From NCBI GenBank assembly GCA_004794785.1, contig SJOL01002321.1, positions 64,676-128,675 on the forward strand: 64,000 nt of DNA. Reading direction: 5' to 3'. Shown one piece after another: positions 1 through 12,499 of this stretch. The stretch comes from Opisthorchis felineus (taxonomy: Eukaryota; Platyhelminthes; Trematoda; Opisthorchiida; Opisthorchiidae). The translations under genes were made by a program, and so were the position numbers. Numbering within the stretch: position 1 is the stretch's first letter; every line of letters begins with the position of its first letter. The notes under the pieces are model-generated. The model saw nothing but the letters and a program-made list of their open reading frames with translations. It was not told the DNA's origin and searched no databases.

Positions 1-110
1 GTGGATCAACAGCCCCTCAAATAACTCAGAATGCAAAACCACCGGTCGCTCAAAAAGTTAAGGAGAATAACAAATCACTGGAAGTAACACAGCCATCAAA
101 AAGTCCATAA
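1..110 (+). CDS. 3' end of an unidentified coding sequence at the left edge
   Basis: One frame is open from base 3 to a TAA at 108-110. It reads as a hydrophilic, low-complexity tail rich in Gln, Lys, Ser and Pro (for example PQITQNAKPPVAQK). The other two frames stop early. This composition suits the disordered C-terminus of a larger protein lying left of the window. No domain is visible and the length is too short for a family call. It could equally be chance, since only about 35 codons are open. Confidence 0.25.
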   Translation, partial: GSTAPQITQNAKPPVAQKVKENNKSLEVTQPSKSP

Positions 111-1773
111 CAAGGGTACTCAATAAGTGACCGGATTGAAGCGGATTCCATTCTGAACTAGAGACGTTGGCCTACACAAGCACGAGTTACTTAAATAGAT
201 TTTCGTCAGCTGGTTAGGATGGCGTGCGCAGCGAACAGGTGGTCGTATATCCCATCACGCTGAAAATCCAGACGGTTAATGGGTGGCGGCTTATAGCCGC
301 TCAATCAGAGAAGCTAGTGTACGTAGGTTTGTCTGTTATACTTACTGGTTTTGACTCTTCCAAGCTTACGAGTTCTTATGTGGAAGCTCCTTCTCTTTGA
401 GCTTAATTTTTACAGTTTGCAAGCAATGTGTGATTTTCAGTGAGAATAAAATAGATTACGGCGCTCCCGTATATTTTGCACGAGCCAATTTGTCGTGCAG
501 GATGAAATCCAGAATTTAAACTTCGCCACCCCGTTATTACCAACAACACGAGGTCTGCATCCAACTGTCGGAACGTTTTCGCGTGGTCACTGAAGAAAAG
601 CCGCTCATTTTTTCCGTCTTCTGCAGCCTCTCCCCCCAGTGAATACCTTTCGCCCTCAGGCAAATTACTTGTGACAAGAGTTTTCCACTTCTACCCGCCC
701 TATGCTCCCCGAATTTTGTCAGTGACAGTGTATAACAGGCGTTTCATTGAATGGAATAAATTGCGTATATCAATCTCTAGGCCGATTCCTCTTGGGATCT
801 GGAATAATACCATCGTAGGAAACAGGAAAACTGTCATGTTTTTCATCCTTCAACAAGAGAACTGCAAATATCGTGCCCTGATTAGACTGAAAGTAGCCAA
901 TCTACTATAGTCCTTGAAAACTGCCTTTTGTATGAATAGCAGACGTGTCAGTCGAATGATTCTTTTAGCGGTGCAGGGGCTTCATGGGGAGTCACACATT
1001 CGAAGTCAGTATTTCCCGAAATGTGCCAATGACGGTGCGTAATTTAGGGCTTCGGAACTGGCGCATGACATTGTGGCTTGGATGAAGGACGAAAAAGAAT
1101 GGGTGAAAATGCTGGGTGAGCCAGAATAACAATGAGAACAACAGTCTCCGGACGAATCCAGTGTTAAGAGAAATTGGTAATCCGGAGCTATTTCCGTTGA
1201 GTGGACCAAGCTTAGCTAGGTTTGTTGACCCGTTTCTGTGGACGGTTAAGTTGTTTTTGCTGCGGCTGTCACTTTTTTTATTGGTTATAAGCTTTTTTTT
1301 TGAAAGTTTATCCAGGCAGATTGCGTGAACATGTTTTGGATTTCAGGTTTTCACATAGAAAACTTGCTGCAGCCTTACAAAAAATAAACGAAATATTTAG
1401 TACAAGTTTCTCCAAATTCTACTACTTATGGCTAACTGCCGTCTTGCATATGTGAAGCCACTTATGCCGCCAAAGTCAGTCACTTGGAACCATGTATTAT
1501 CCTTGCTCATTTTTAACTACCGTTCAACATATCTTTTAATCAGGCTAAACTTTCTCCGCGAAGTTTCCTTGGAATAGATTTACTCAACCCGTCAGCTTAT
1601 GCTTATGTCATCCATCCATCATACAGAAATGAAACACCTTGCTTGTGGTTATGAGAACATCAGAAGCACGGGTTGATAAAATTCGAGCAAAGAACACGTT
1701 TGAGTAAATCACCCATGTTATCAACGAGGGATGCAAATGGGCGTAGAATAAACCCATCGTTTACGATGTTTAG
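111..1773. other. stretch with no supportable gene
   Basis: Short open frames exist on both strands (for example 403-663 minus and 1116-1328 plus). None has a convincing splice pattern, start context or recognisable motif. I see no RNA gene and no clear repeat here. Confidence 0.4.
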
Positions 1774-2198
1774 AGAAGAAGAAAGATTGTTGGGCTTTTT
1801 GGGGCTGTCTCAAGCTGACTTGTGGTAAGCAGGGTAACGAATCGCGGAATAGCACGGGTGTTGTTGCAAACAGATGTTCACATGGTCCTATAAACAGCGA
1901 TAGTCAAGCAGCATTGATAATCGCTGGAGATCCTATTGATGGTAAATGGCTTGTGGTGCAACTGGTTTGCGCTGAGACGACTTATTATCCATCTTTGGAG
2001 GACAATGAATTATGAACCACCAGTTCGGAAACCATATCCACCTTCTATGCTATACTCAATAATGAGTTAACCCATCATGTATATGCAATCAAGATGCTGT
2101 GGTTTTGAGATTTTTCTCTTTCAGCGGGGGAATTTCATCGTTATATCAAACTTTCGACCAATCATGATGGCCCACCGTTAGAAGAGGAATTTCTGTAG
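1774..2198 (+). CDS. possible three-exon 3' end of a small unidentified protein
   Basis: Three segments join with matching phases: 1774-1824, 1853-1941 and 2125-2198. The last ends in TAG (2196-2198). The donors are GTAAGC and GTAAAT. The final acceptor follows a strong pyrimidine tract (TTTTTCTCTTTCAG). The joined frame reads like protein, with stretches such as EEERLLGFLGLSQ and INSDSQAALIIAGDP and an acidic end, PPLEEEFL. The first intron would be only 28 bases, at the lower limit even for flukes. An AATAAA lies at 2690-2695. No family was recognised, and upstream exons are not identified. Confidence 0.35.
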
Positions 2199-3295
2199 TC
2201 ACATTCCCGTTCTAATTCTCATACACTGCGCCACCTCGTACGATGTAAACTTCTGACTCCAGTTGATTCTGTGGCCAATTGCTACAGTCAGTTCATTCAA
2301 ACATATTTATGAAGCGTATTGTCCTGCTCTTGATGTTTTTAGTGTGATCATTTACAGAGTGAAAATAGAACAGCTTTACCAAACGTACTCAGCAACATAA
2401 CGCCTTAAGCTAGTTTTATCACTGGATTCATCCCTATCTCGGTTGGGATGGGATGACACTACAACAGGATAACCGTCACTGTCCCTGTCCGGACGGCTAC
2501 ATATCATTATTACTAACATCCCTTATGTTGTGTCGTTTTGTTTTGGTATACTCACGTGATCGGCATTCAGTATAATTTACTCCATCCGTAGACTTTCAAG
2601 TCATGTAACCAACCCTAGTGCTCCTAGTCGTGTGATCGGTCTCCTCCACCTGGATAGAGATATGAACCACATACTCCCCCAATTCAGTGAATAAACAGAT
2701 GTGCCCATTGTCATAATCTGTTCACATTGTATTGTTCTGGAGTCAGCGTACATACTAATTGCGGACACCGTTCACCAAATGAAAATCGATTCTCATTATG
2801 TATTTTCTCCCCAGAGGGAACTTTGCTTTGCTTTGTCAGTGAGATGAACAGTCGGTCTATGAGGTGCTAACTTTCCGCACTTATGAAAAAGTGCACGGAG
2901 ATAAATAGCAGTTTTGGGAGACAGCTGCAAGGTTACACTTTCATAGAATTCGGATTAATGGCCCGGGTGAATTCCGGTGCTAAAACATGAGAACCAAATT
3001 TTCGATTTCCACTTGTTCATTGATAGAGCATTTTACTTCATCCACTCATGCACTATTCAGTCACTCCTCTTCTACAACTTTGGCCGTTTTTCTTACAGAG
3101 TTTTAACTTTAATTCAGGTCACGTAATATACAGCCTAAAAACAAAGTTCAAAATCAATGGTCCCTTGCTCAATTGAATGGATTTTAGAAAACGTTCGGAC
3201 TGTCACTCTATGTGCTGTCATAGCAGACAAAATGCGCATCGCCTATGTTTTCCCGAATAATCAGGTACCAAACTAATACGTTGGGTCTTACTTAC
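2199..3295. other. no gene seen
   Basis: Nothing beyond the AATAAA at 2690-2695, which could serve the preceding exon. No recognisable repeat or long frame. Confidence 0.4.
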
Positions 3296-3470
3296 AAATT
3301 GGCCTCACTACCCTCAGCTTTGAGACACTTCCAGACAAGCACCGGGAGTTCCAACAGCCATTAGATTTTATCTCTAGCAACTCCTCAGTCTCCTGTTCCA
3401 ACAACAGGGCATTGTTGGTTTTCACCGCTGGAATTTGCATTTTTCTTGCACATCCCCAAATGAATGACAT
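3296..3470 (-). CDS. candidate internal exon, unidentified
   Basis: A minus-strand open frame ends at a very good donor (GTAAGTAAG, reading leftwards from base 3295). Its translation is rich in acidic and polar helix formers (NNALLLEQETEELLEIK) and would end in phase 1. The upstream acceptor is uncertain: an AG exists near 3490, but the tract before it is G-rich rather than pyrimidine-rich. No domain is recognised. It may belong to a minus-strand gene with the similar candidates at 8267-8420 and 12274-12474, but the phases do not prove a link. Confidence 0.25.
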
Positions 3471-6400
3471 CGTGCAGTCAGCTCTGTGATCCCCCCACCC
3501 ACCCAGAGTGTGTCAAAACAAGTCGAATTCGATTTTGACCGGATTGCTTTAACAGCAAAATGTGAAGCGTACAAATTTAATAAAACTTGACTGTTTGTGA
3601 ACATATTGACCTTTAAATGTGTGTAATAAACGTATGCTTGAGTCCACTGAGAAATATCGGGATTTCACAAAGAAAAGGTAAGTATCTTTTTGGTTCCGGG
3701 CAGCAAAGCTGACTCTGAAATACCCCCAAACTGTTCAAGCCGAAATTAATGCGGAGAAAATTAACAAAACTCAAGTCTACCTGTTTTTGCTATTCTTATT
3801 CAATAATTATTATTATGACTGGAACGTTGTGTAATATGGTGTTATTGTCTCAACTTCTCGGCCACCATGTACAACCTTCTGCTACTAACATCCCATTCTA
3901 GAGCGTTGCGTTTTGCTTCGTAAATTCTCCATTGGCATTGCCTACGACCTTCGTTTTTTTTTGTGATATGCGGTCCAGACCGTCTCAATTATTCCATGAT
4001 TACCATTATTGGTGTTATTACGATTATTTAACCAGGTTCGATACAGATGGTGACCAATCCGTAACCCAAGCATTAAGAATCTGGTGATATGGTTACTAAA
4101 ATAAACTGGCATATTTACATCACGTTTGGCAGCTTGGTATTCGTTTCATATTGGTTGTCATGTGGACGTTGGACATGCAGTGTACCTTATGATGCGGGTC
4201 TAGGTTCTTAACTGACGCCGTCATATCAATGTTCCGTATGGTATCTAGGCTGTACATGCGACAATTTATAAACACAAAGATTTGGAACGTTTCGGATGGC
4301 TAAAGTCGAAATTTTAGGAACCGTCACCAAGATAACGCACACAAGCAGGACGTTCGGACCCACAAACCCTCCTCTAGACTGCATGTCCTTTACACGTAAC
4401 GACGCTGATTCATTCAAAATTGGACAGCACAGTGCAGAGTTGCGGCGGTTACTTGTAAACAGTCGATGTACTGAATGTCTCAACCACCGTCAACTGCGTC
4501 TGAACGCACGCGCACACACCGATTATCATCCATTCACATCAATATTAATGTTTTTAGCGTGGAACTCAATGCACACGTGGTTCTCATCTGCGTCGGTTTA
4601 AACGAGCACAAATGCACAACTGACTGAACAACTAAGTTGTTTTGAAACTAATAAATGTTATTGCGTTTAGCTCTCTTCCGCCGCTCCGACGACCATGAAA
4701 CAGACACAAATTAACTGTCAACGTTGTCCAAACTGTCGTTTTCATGTTGGTTCCTCAGGAAGGCATACTTTCATAAACCTCTGAGTTGGTTACGGGATAT
4801 ATCATTCCAGTTAGTTTCGTTTCCACTTTGCTCAGTTTCTTGGCCCTTGATTTTCAAACATCCCGAACGAAACCTAGCTGGGTATTTTCGAAACGTTGGT
4901 CAGCTGCGATCTCTACTACGCACAACCCTTTTCAAAGAGGGCTAGTCAGACGGCCTTCACTGCATTTTCCACTGAACAATATGTTTATGACGGGTGCGAA
5001 TACTGAGGCCATAAGTTATCGAGGGGGAGTTGGAAGCCAAGTATGGTACATAGGGAACACAGACGAGTCAAATGTGGATAAGTTAGTGACCGGATGCCCC
5101 TGGCGCACTTCACTATAGGCCCACATGAAAAGTAAATGTTGGATGATGAGTGCTCACTGGTGTGTAGAAGCTAGGTTCTTCTCGCTTGAATGATTCAAGT
5201 GGCCAGTGAGTTGTTGCTTGCTCTGTGGTAACCAGTGCAAGCAGTGAGATCTAGGGCAAACGGATTGTGAGTATAAAATTTCCAACATTGAACTGTTACC
5301 CTTGTTTCAAACTGGTTGACAAAGCTCAAATGCAGAAAAGTTCTTTACATTAACCAAAATGTACGGCTATTTACTGCTAAATAAATCGGCAAATATTGTT
5401 GAAAGAAGCAAGGGTTTATAGTGCTCCGATAAAACTGTTTTCATAAGGGAAGTTTCCTCACAAACACCGGATTGGCCGACTTTTTTAAACAACAGGGAGA
5501 TACTTAAGCAATAAGGAGATACATCTTACTCGAAAAATGCCAGATGGAGCACGCCTTTATAGAATAAAATGTTCAGTCAGTTATTCTGGTTTAACCGACA
5601 GAAGCGAAGTCTTCCTTTGACTTTGTTAGATTCTTTACATCCCAGGGAGGTGAAAACAATAATCATTTTTCAAAGCGCTTGAATGTGAGGACACCGTGTA
5701 ATCCTACTGCTAATCTGATTCTTAGCCGCATGTGGTTGACCATATTACATGCAGATTAGCTTCGTTTTGCGATTACATGCTTTCCATTCCCACGCATCTA
5801 CTCGAGCACTTTGCAGTATCGTCCCTGTCTGGCTAAAACTGTTCGATCAATACATTTTCGGCAGCGCGAAATAACCAAAGCTAATTTAATTAGTTTGTCG
5901 ATTGCTCGATATGTCACCATATTGAGCTGAAACGATGCGATCCAGTGTTTGTTTTGTTTGCCAAGTAAAAGGCCAACAGTAGGTAAAAGCCAAAAAAACC
6001 TTACATGGGGAAGCAACTTTTGAGACCCAGGTACCACTGTTTAGTAACAAACTTGTACCAACTAGAAGCTCTAAGTACCTTCTTGAGACAAATACCCCAA
6101 ATTCCCCCATTAGTCTATTGAACTTTGCTCCTAATCGGGATATGTTTAGTCGTAGCAGCTCAATTACTTCAACCGGCGGATACTGGTCAGTTGGTTTGAT
6201 TCCTAGTAGACCCATTTATAAAAATTGCGGGGCGAATCTTTGAGCCCATTCATAGTATCCGTTAACCTGATGAGTTTAGAACTTCCTTGCCCTTGACCGA
6301 TGACTTCATCTTCTGGAACACCCGGAAGTTTATGCGTCGACTAGGAGTGAACATTTCGTTGATAAAAATGCTTTGATCCATATGACTTCAATCCATCCTG

Positions 6401-7743
6401 GTGTACACCACGCATGAGCGTCACCAACAGTATAGAAAATCAATATATATTTAGTAAATGTAATTCGGGAAACACTATTAGCGTTCTTTGTTTTTTCCAT
6501 GGTTTTCCACTGCCCATTCATTCATGTTTTCAGTATATGATACCTGAGGCATTTGGGGAGGTTGAATTATATACACAGGCTATGACAGCCTTCGGTGATC
6601 ACAGCAACCGGCGGTGTATAAGTACATATGTATTTGCGTTCGGCTGATCGCGCCGATGGATAAATCTTGTACACTGGCGTGCTGGTTAGGTACGGTTGAT
6701 CGAACGGTACCTGAACGAAAATGCAGGAGCGAGCAATTGATAATGCAATGTCAATTTGTAAGTAAAAATGGCCGACGGATAATTAAGGCTGTTCGACGCC
6801 TTCTTCATCAGGTTGTGTCACATGACAAGGCGAAACGTGAGGTGAATTGGAGCCCATAGGTAAGGCATACTTCAACTCACTGGATTTAATGAATGCTTAC
6901 CCGCGAATGAAAATAACTTTATCAGACAGCCTTCATTAGCTGCCGCGAAGAGTATCTAGTGAACTTTTAAATGATGGGGTTTCCGATTGTTCCATGCAAC
7001 TTTGAAAGAAAAACTTTCCACGACTAATATGCCGGCAAGGAGGTGCTTATTTTAGAATGCTTGGGGTTCATGGCCGCTTAAAAACCTTTTCCTAGGGTTT
7101 GTTGTCAAAGCAAACTAAATGCAATCGCAATTTCTCCGTTGTTTTAGTTAAGAATGTTGCTGAACTTTTTGAAGAAAATTGCGTACAAAGATAGCAGATT
7201 TGTTTTTCCGATATTAATCTATCTTTGCAAAGTCGTTATCCGGAAGTGGCACGTAAAACTTTGCCGGTAAGCCTGAAAAAGAGGAAAGGTGCTTCCAAAA
7301 GCCTCATCTCAATTGGGCAAATAGCTGTCTTCCACCAAACCGAAAGCTGCTTTCGGGCAGTCCAGTTTTGTGAAATTACGCAATCCATCGGTCCTTACTG
7401 CGGCAGGTCAACAGAGCTAGAAAGCATATGAAAACTCAAAACGTCAAAAAACAACCGATAAATCCATTCGTGACAATGCTTTCACGGATTAGCGAGCCCT
7501 TCATTACGGATACGTAAAGCAAAACAACACCCAAGACTCTTAGCCATAAGAAAAGTCAAAATTAATATTGAAGACTGGGGATTCGGTTCAATCTCAGTTT
7601 GCAAATGTGTTTAATTCTGCACACATCTAATCTGCATTTGAGGACAAAACAGGATTCACAAAACTTATGGGACTGTGTTTACCTGATGAGCCCTAGAATT
7701 TACGAAGCTTGCAGCGGACTCCCCAGAGGTCTTCATTGGCATT
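3471..7743. other. no supportable gene; isolated open frames only
   Basis: A strong plus donor (AAAAG then GTAAGTATC) at about 3677 follows a short open frame from an ATG at 3634. A 109-codon minus frame at 5886-6215 reads plausibly near its start. Neither can be tied to a partner exon. The rest appears to be AT-rich noncoding DNA. Confidence 0.35.
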
Positions 7744-7952
7744 ATGAGTACCGTATTAGTAAAGTTACTGCTGTTATTCTCATTGGGAAACCTGTCAATT
7801 TTTCCCCAAAGTTATTTCAAAGCCCTATTCGTTCATAATCAGACAACCAACGTGGTTTTGGTTTCTGTATGCGCCTTGCGGGGGATGACAGATTTTACAA
7901 TACTGCTTCTAATGTCACTGAAACGTCTGACTAATTGTTGCAACGATTCATC
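7744..7952 (+). CDS. candidate first exon with a signal-peptide-like start
   Basis: An ATG at 7744 opens a frame whose first 20 residues look like a secretion signal (MSTVLVKLLLLFSLGN). Two further hydrophobic patches and several N-x-S/T sequons follow. The frame is open to a good donor (GTGAGT at 7953) in phase 2. If real it would start a secreted or membrane protein on the plus strand, conceivably the membrane-protein gene whose transmembrane exon is at 21312. No intervening exons connect them convincingly, so the assignment is speculative. Confidence 0.27.
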
Positions 7953-8266
7953 GTGAGTGGATTCCCGTCTATCTTACGAGTTCACAGCACCTAATTGGTC
8001 ATCCTTCCCCCGAAAAAGAAGACGTGATTTTACCATTCATTGTTTAGGGTGTAAACTGGCCATTCCAGCAATGCTGTTTGCACAGTTATTAAGTTATTTT
8101 CCTATCATAATGAACCGTTTAGCCATCTGATCTTGGTCTAACAAAACGCTTTGGTTACTGAGAATATTCCGAACTTTTGTTCTGAGCAGCCATTGATCTC
8201 GGCGAAGTACTCAGGGGTTAACTGAACGACTATAGTGCGTACTTTGCTATGTTTTGAAAGGCTTAC

Positions 8267-8420
8267 CCACACAAGGCCCTTTCTCCCCATTGAGACTCAC
8301 CAAGATGTTTGTGCCTTTGGCTGATGATTTCAGGTTTTTGACGTGTCCGTCCATCAACTCCGTTATAAGGACGACAAGCTTCGTACAGGATCGGACTGCA
8401 TATTTGAATACCGAGCTTGT
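8267..8420 (-). CDS. candidate internal exon, unidentified
   Basis: The minus-strand frame is open from an AG acceptor (TTTACTAAG) to a strong donor (GTAAGC at 8266-8261), entering in phase 0 and leaving in phase 1. It reads TKLVVLITELMDG then NILVSLNGEKGPCV, a mix of hydrophobic and polar residues typical of folded protein. A second acceptor at TATGCAG would give a shorter phase 1-1 exon. No family is recognised. Confidence 0.28.
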
Positions 8421-8594
8421 CTTAGTAAATAGGAGGTCCTTTGTAAGGGTCAATGACTACTCAGAAAAAATAATCTTGTCATTCAACATATGTTGGTTTG
8501 TCCGAATAGTTAGCAAAAGTGTGACATAAGTTTCCATGAAAAACCTAATTTGGCGTTGCCTCTTTTTTCTGAATAATTGGCTTTCCTCAAGTGT

Positions 8595-9119
8595 TCACAA
8601 AAATTTGCTTGTATGACTTTGAGATTTTTTGTTCATTGGTTGAGTTCTGCAAACTAACAAATAGACTTGCAACAAAAAGCACGCCAATCTTTCTTGGCTA
8701 ACGCCTTTATGACATCTCAGTATAGAACATTCTTCGGGAACGCGCTGGACCAGACAAGTAGTCCTATCAAATGCAAATTCGCAAACGGCTTCTAATCGCA
8801 TCTGGTGTAGGTGAAGGCACGAGTTTGAATCTAAAAGGCCAGTGTACTTAGGGCAATCCATTCCAAACAGGGTGATTTTTATTGCTCGTAAACGTAAAGT
8901 ACAGAAGAGTGGAAGTCCTAAGATCGGAGATCCTATGCGTGAAATGACACTTGAAAGAAAACAATGTGAAAACACGAAGGATTTATTGATTTTTTTCTGA
9001 ATCTTAAAAAGTTGCAGATTACAGAAAGGGACAAAAAGCCAAAAGTTTGGAAGTTTCGGAAAGAAAGGAGAGGGAGAAAGCTGAGAAGCGTGACTTGATA
9101 AGAATGAGCTGAAAAACAA
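8595..9119 (-). other. longest open frame in the window, not accepted as a gene
   Basis: 174 codons are open on the minus strand. The first 60 codons are low complexity (F, L, S and P-rich) because the complementary strand is purine-rich. The last 80 codons look more protein-like (EAVCEFAFDRTTCLVQRVPE). There is no convincing splice donor, domain or start context. I leave it as noncoding or a decayed coding segment. Confidence 0.2.
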
Positions 9120-10048
9120 GGAGTGCAGTGAATGAAATTTTGAGCGCGAATGACGGTAGAGTTAATCTCAGAATAGCATATTTCGCACGAGCTCTTGAAT
9201 AAGGATAGGGATGCCTAGTTAATTGGTCGATGTGTACTAGTTCAACAGGACAGCTAGGGGGAGGTTGCGTGTTTATTTAATCTTGGATAGTGAGTTTTTC
9301 GCAGAGTAAACAAGAATGATACTGAAACAGGAAATAAATCTGTATTTTGCTTGTTATGGAGCACCACAATATATAGGCACCGAATGGAAGCTAAACAGGT
9401 GATCGCCTGTGTTCCTGATGCCAGGATTTGAAGACCAACGTACTGCGACTCTGTTCTGATGGCTCATTAACTCTGTAGTAGTATTTGGCCTCTTGCCTGT
9501 CTGGGCAACAGTGGCCTCGGAATCACCTTTCTAACAATGATTTTTCCGTAGTCAACCACTAACTGCCGCACTTGCTATTCGATCACTATACCAGCCGACC
9601 ATGTCTACCCGATGCAATGAGATCATTTGGGTAATTTGACCACATGAGAGCAATCAAATGTTACACCCAACTTTTCCCATCATCTTAGCGTATCTCTGTG
9701 TACCAACCTCATCATGTTCTAAGCGGCTAGCTTTATGGTCAAACAAGAAGCAAAGAACCTCTGTGTGACCACGCTTCAGCAGCCATCGTTTAGTTACGCA
9801 GTCACAGTTTGAGTGGAATTTGTCAATCCGATTAAATATATGGGGTCCAGTATAAAAATTTGTTGTCACCATAATGTCAGTTGTTTGAAGGATGTGCAAT
9901 TTATCTAGTATGGTTCACATGTAGCCGGAGTAAACATGCGTGCAGCACACACTGGTTTAATAAAAGCAGGAAAACGACCGACCGCTGGGATCTCTAATAC
10001 CTCGCGTTTTCATCTCTACAAACCCCGAACAGTCTGATCCATTTGCAG

Positions 10049-10132
10049 AAATCAAAAAAGTGCACTTCATGGTCTCTGGCACACGTGATAGAGGTCTCAA
10101 GCAGCTGTGTTTATCGCGGTGCCTACATATAG
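10049..10132 (+). CDS. candidate symmetric exon resembling a leucine-rich repeat
   Basis: An 84-base segment lies between a pyrimidine-rich acceptor (ATCCATTTGCAG) and a strong donor (GTGAGT). It enters and leaves in phase 1. The peptide GTRDRGLKQLCLSRCLHI fits the cysteine-containing leucine-rich repeat pattern (G-L-x-x-L-x-L-x-x-C) of F-box/LRR proteins. Symmetric exons of about this size are usual for such repeats. No second repeat exon was found nearby, so this remains a single-motif guess. Confidence 0.28.
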   Translation, partial: KSKKCTSWSLAHVIEVSSSCVYRGAYI

Positions 10133-12273
10133 GTGAGTGACGTTTGTTGTGTCCTTGGCCGCTCACGCGGTTACGGTCAGACCAGTGCAGCGACCACCAT
10201 TGGAGAACATGGATGTAGCATCCACGCTGAGTTGGAATATATCTTGTCTTTATGTATCGTTGAAAGCTTAGTTAACCAAAGCGGTCAAACGTTCATTACC
10301 CAGTTACTATCAGGAACTGTAATCATTACTATAAACCTGGGAGACGAGATTTATAAACAGCAGGAAGGTGTTTTGAAATACCGCGGATAAATTCAAGTCA
10401 CCAAGTGTGAAATTTTTTAGAATCGGAAAACGGAGATTGAAATGAAAAATGAGGTGCGTTTATTTATTTAACTCCGTTCCGACTGGCCGTGGTAACTACT
10501 CGTTCAGCATTCAACCTGTTCATTTCAAATCGAAACCGGTCATAAATCTTTTAAATAACTACATAGGTTGACAGTGAAAAATCTGAATGGTCCAAAGTGT
10601 AATCGAGTGGAAAAGCTGATGAAAAACGGGTGACCTTAAAAACGGAAATGTTTTGCCAAATCCTTGTGAGGACACTGGACCTTGGCAACTGCTGCAGACG
10701 TTTTATATATGATTGCTCCGATGTAACGGCCATGCCAAAAAGCAGTTTACATGGTCCAAATGGAGCAGAAGTTTCGTTTTGCGGTTTGCCAGAGAACTAC
10801 ATGGATTTTGTACTGGGCAGTTCATATGATTTATTGTCGACACGTCATTTGGAAATACGACATTACCGAGCAAAAAATAGATGGCATTAGTTTTCGTTAT
10901 CTCGAGTGGGCCAACGAAACAAAAGATAGAAATCTGAACTTAACTTTGAACAAACAATAAGAAACTTCACACTACAGAGTGAGAAAGATCCACAACTCTA
11001 GTTTCCCTTCAGATGTTCGAAAGATATACTCTAAAACCATTCTGCATTTCCCCGTGCAATAATGATTATTTCAAGAGCGCTAATTGTACTGTTATTAGGA
11101 TACATTTTGAGTCTTTATTTAAGACTCACAGACAATAGAAAACTTGGTAAAAGCTGCTGTAAACCGTTGAATCTGGTAGAGGTGTTCTAATGTGGAAAGC
11201 AACGTGAAAATGTACTTGGTTCGTCACCTGCTCAGTTGACTCTGTTTCAGATTATCACAACCATCTGAAAAGAGAAGGAAGGGAGCGATCTACGACGCGG
11301 ATGACCCGGTTAAACGTAGTCAACTGGCTGATTTGCCCCACGTTAGCTCTGGACAGAATTTTTACAATTTAGATTTTCCATAAAGTTGAGTAACCGCGAG
11401 TATCCAGCTATGCCCGTAGCCATCAAAGTTGAACATGTACGCTGTCGTTTGGATAAAATGTGTGGATAGAGGTTGAACTGGCACTTACCTTTGTGCGCGT
11501 CGGCATCTTTGCGATCGAGTTCTTTTGTAGGATTGTGAACATACGTGCGTGGCTGAAATATCTAATACTTTGGATTTACATAAGGTTTCTATCAGAAATG
11601 CGCTTATTTTGGTACTTATTGAGAGGTAGTTCCAAGGAAATATAGTAATTGCCAAATATTCTGAGCTTTGTTTCAGTTAAACGGCTTCTGTCGGACAATA
11701 ACCAATATCTCCGTTACCTTGTCCGAGCTGTGTACAAGGGATGACAATGAGTTCCAAGGTTTTTTTTGCTGTACGTTCCATAACAGCTAGATACAAGCTA
11801 CATGTTCTGATGTAATTGGCAAACTACACTAACATGACAAAAACCTCAACTTTACTTACTACCCCTGGAACCCAAAGGTTGTCCTCAGGTGCATAATCTG
11901 GTGCCAGCTCGGCGGTTATGAAGGGTACAGGAGTAAAATCAGAGAGACGCTAGTCAAACTTACCGCCTATAAGACTGAGAGGCCTGCCATCCTACAGTGA
12001 ATCTCAAAGATGTAAGGAAGCAACCTGATTAAAATTGAAGTAATTCACCCACTGGGTATCTTGGACCAGGACTTATGGTTCCGCTTACCAACTGTTGGAT
12101 CTTGGTGAGTAAATTGCAAGGGCTCACAATCATTTTAGAAGTGCTCTATGATATCTTGGCATTTACTAAAACTGTGCTCCGAGAAAACACTGGGACTCAG
12201 AGGTGATAATCGTTGGACACACTTATATGCTAAAGGACCACTTCACGGATCGAACCGGAAGAGAGACCATTAC

Positions 12274-12474
12274 CTGCAGATACACGCAAACGTCGTCCTT
12301 GTGGATGGCGATGAGAAGGGATAATTGATGGCCCTGTGAGGCGCAAATTTCTAGCAAACGGTTAAAGATTTTTCCCGCAAAAATCATTACTAGACCTTCT
12401 TGTTTGTTTTTACTCGAAATTCGTCCCACAGTACACAACGGACGGAGGGCATAAAACTCCTTTCCGCTTTTCAT
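12274..12474 (-). CDS. candidate internal exon, unidentified
   Basis: The minus-strand frame runs to an excellent donor (CTGCAG then GTAATG) in phase 0. It is amphipathic and helix-like (GKIFNRLLEICASQGHQL then DDVCVYLQ), like the alpha-solenoid segments of large trafficking proteins. A paired-cysteine stretch (YCCINCHMKSGK) lies just upstream in the same frame, around 12485, and could extend the exon. The acceptor is not resolved and no family is assigned. Confidence 0.3.
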
Positions 12475-12499
12475 GTGACAGTTGATGCAGCAGTATCCC

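Noticed and set aside
8595..9119. 174-codon open frame as a protein gene
   Set aside because: The first third is low complexity and there is no domain, splice context or start signal.
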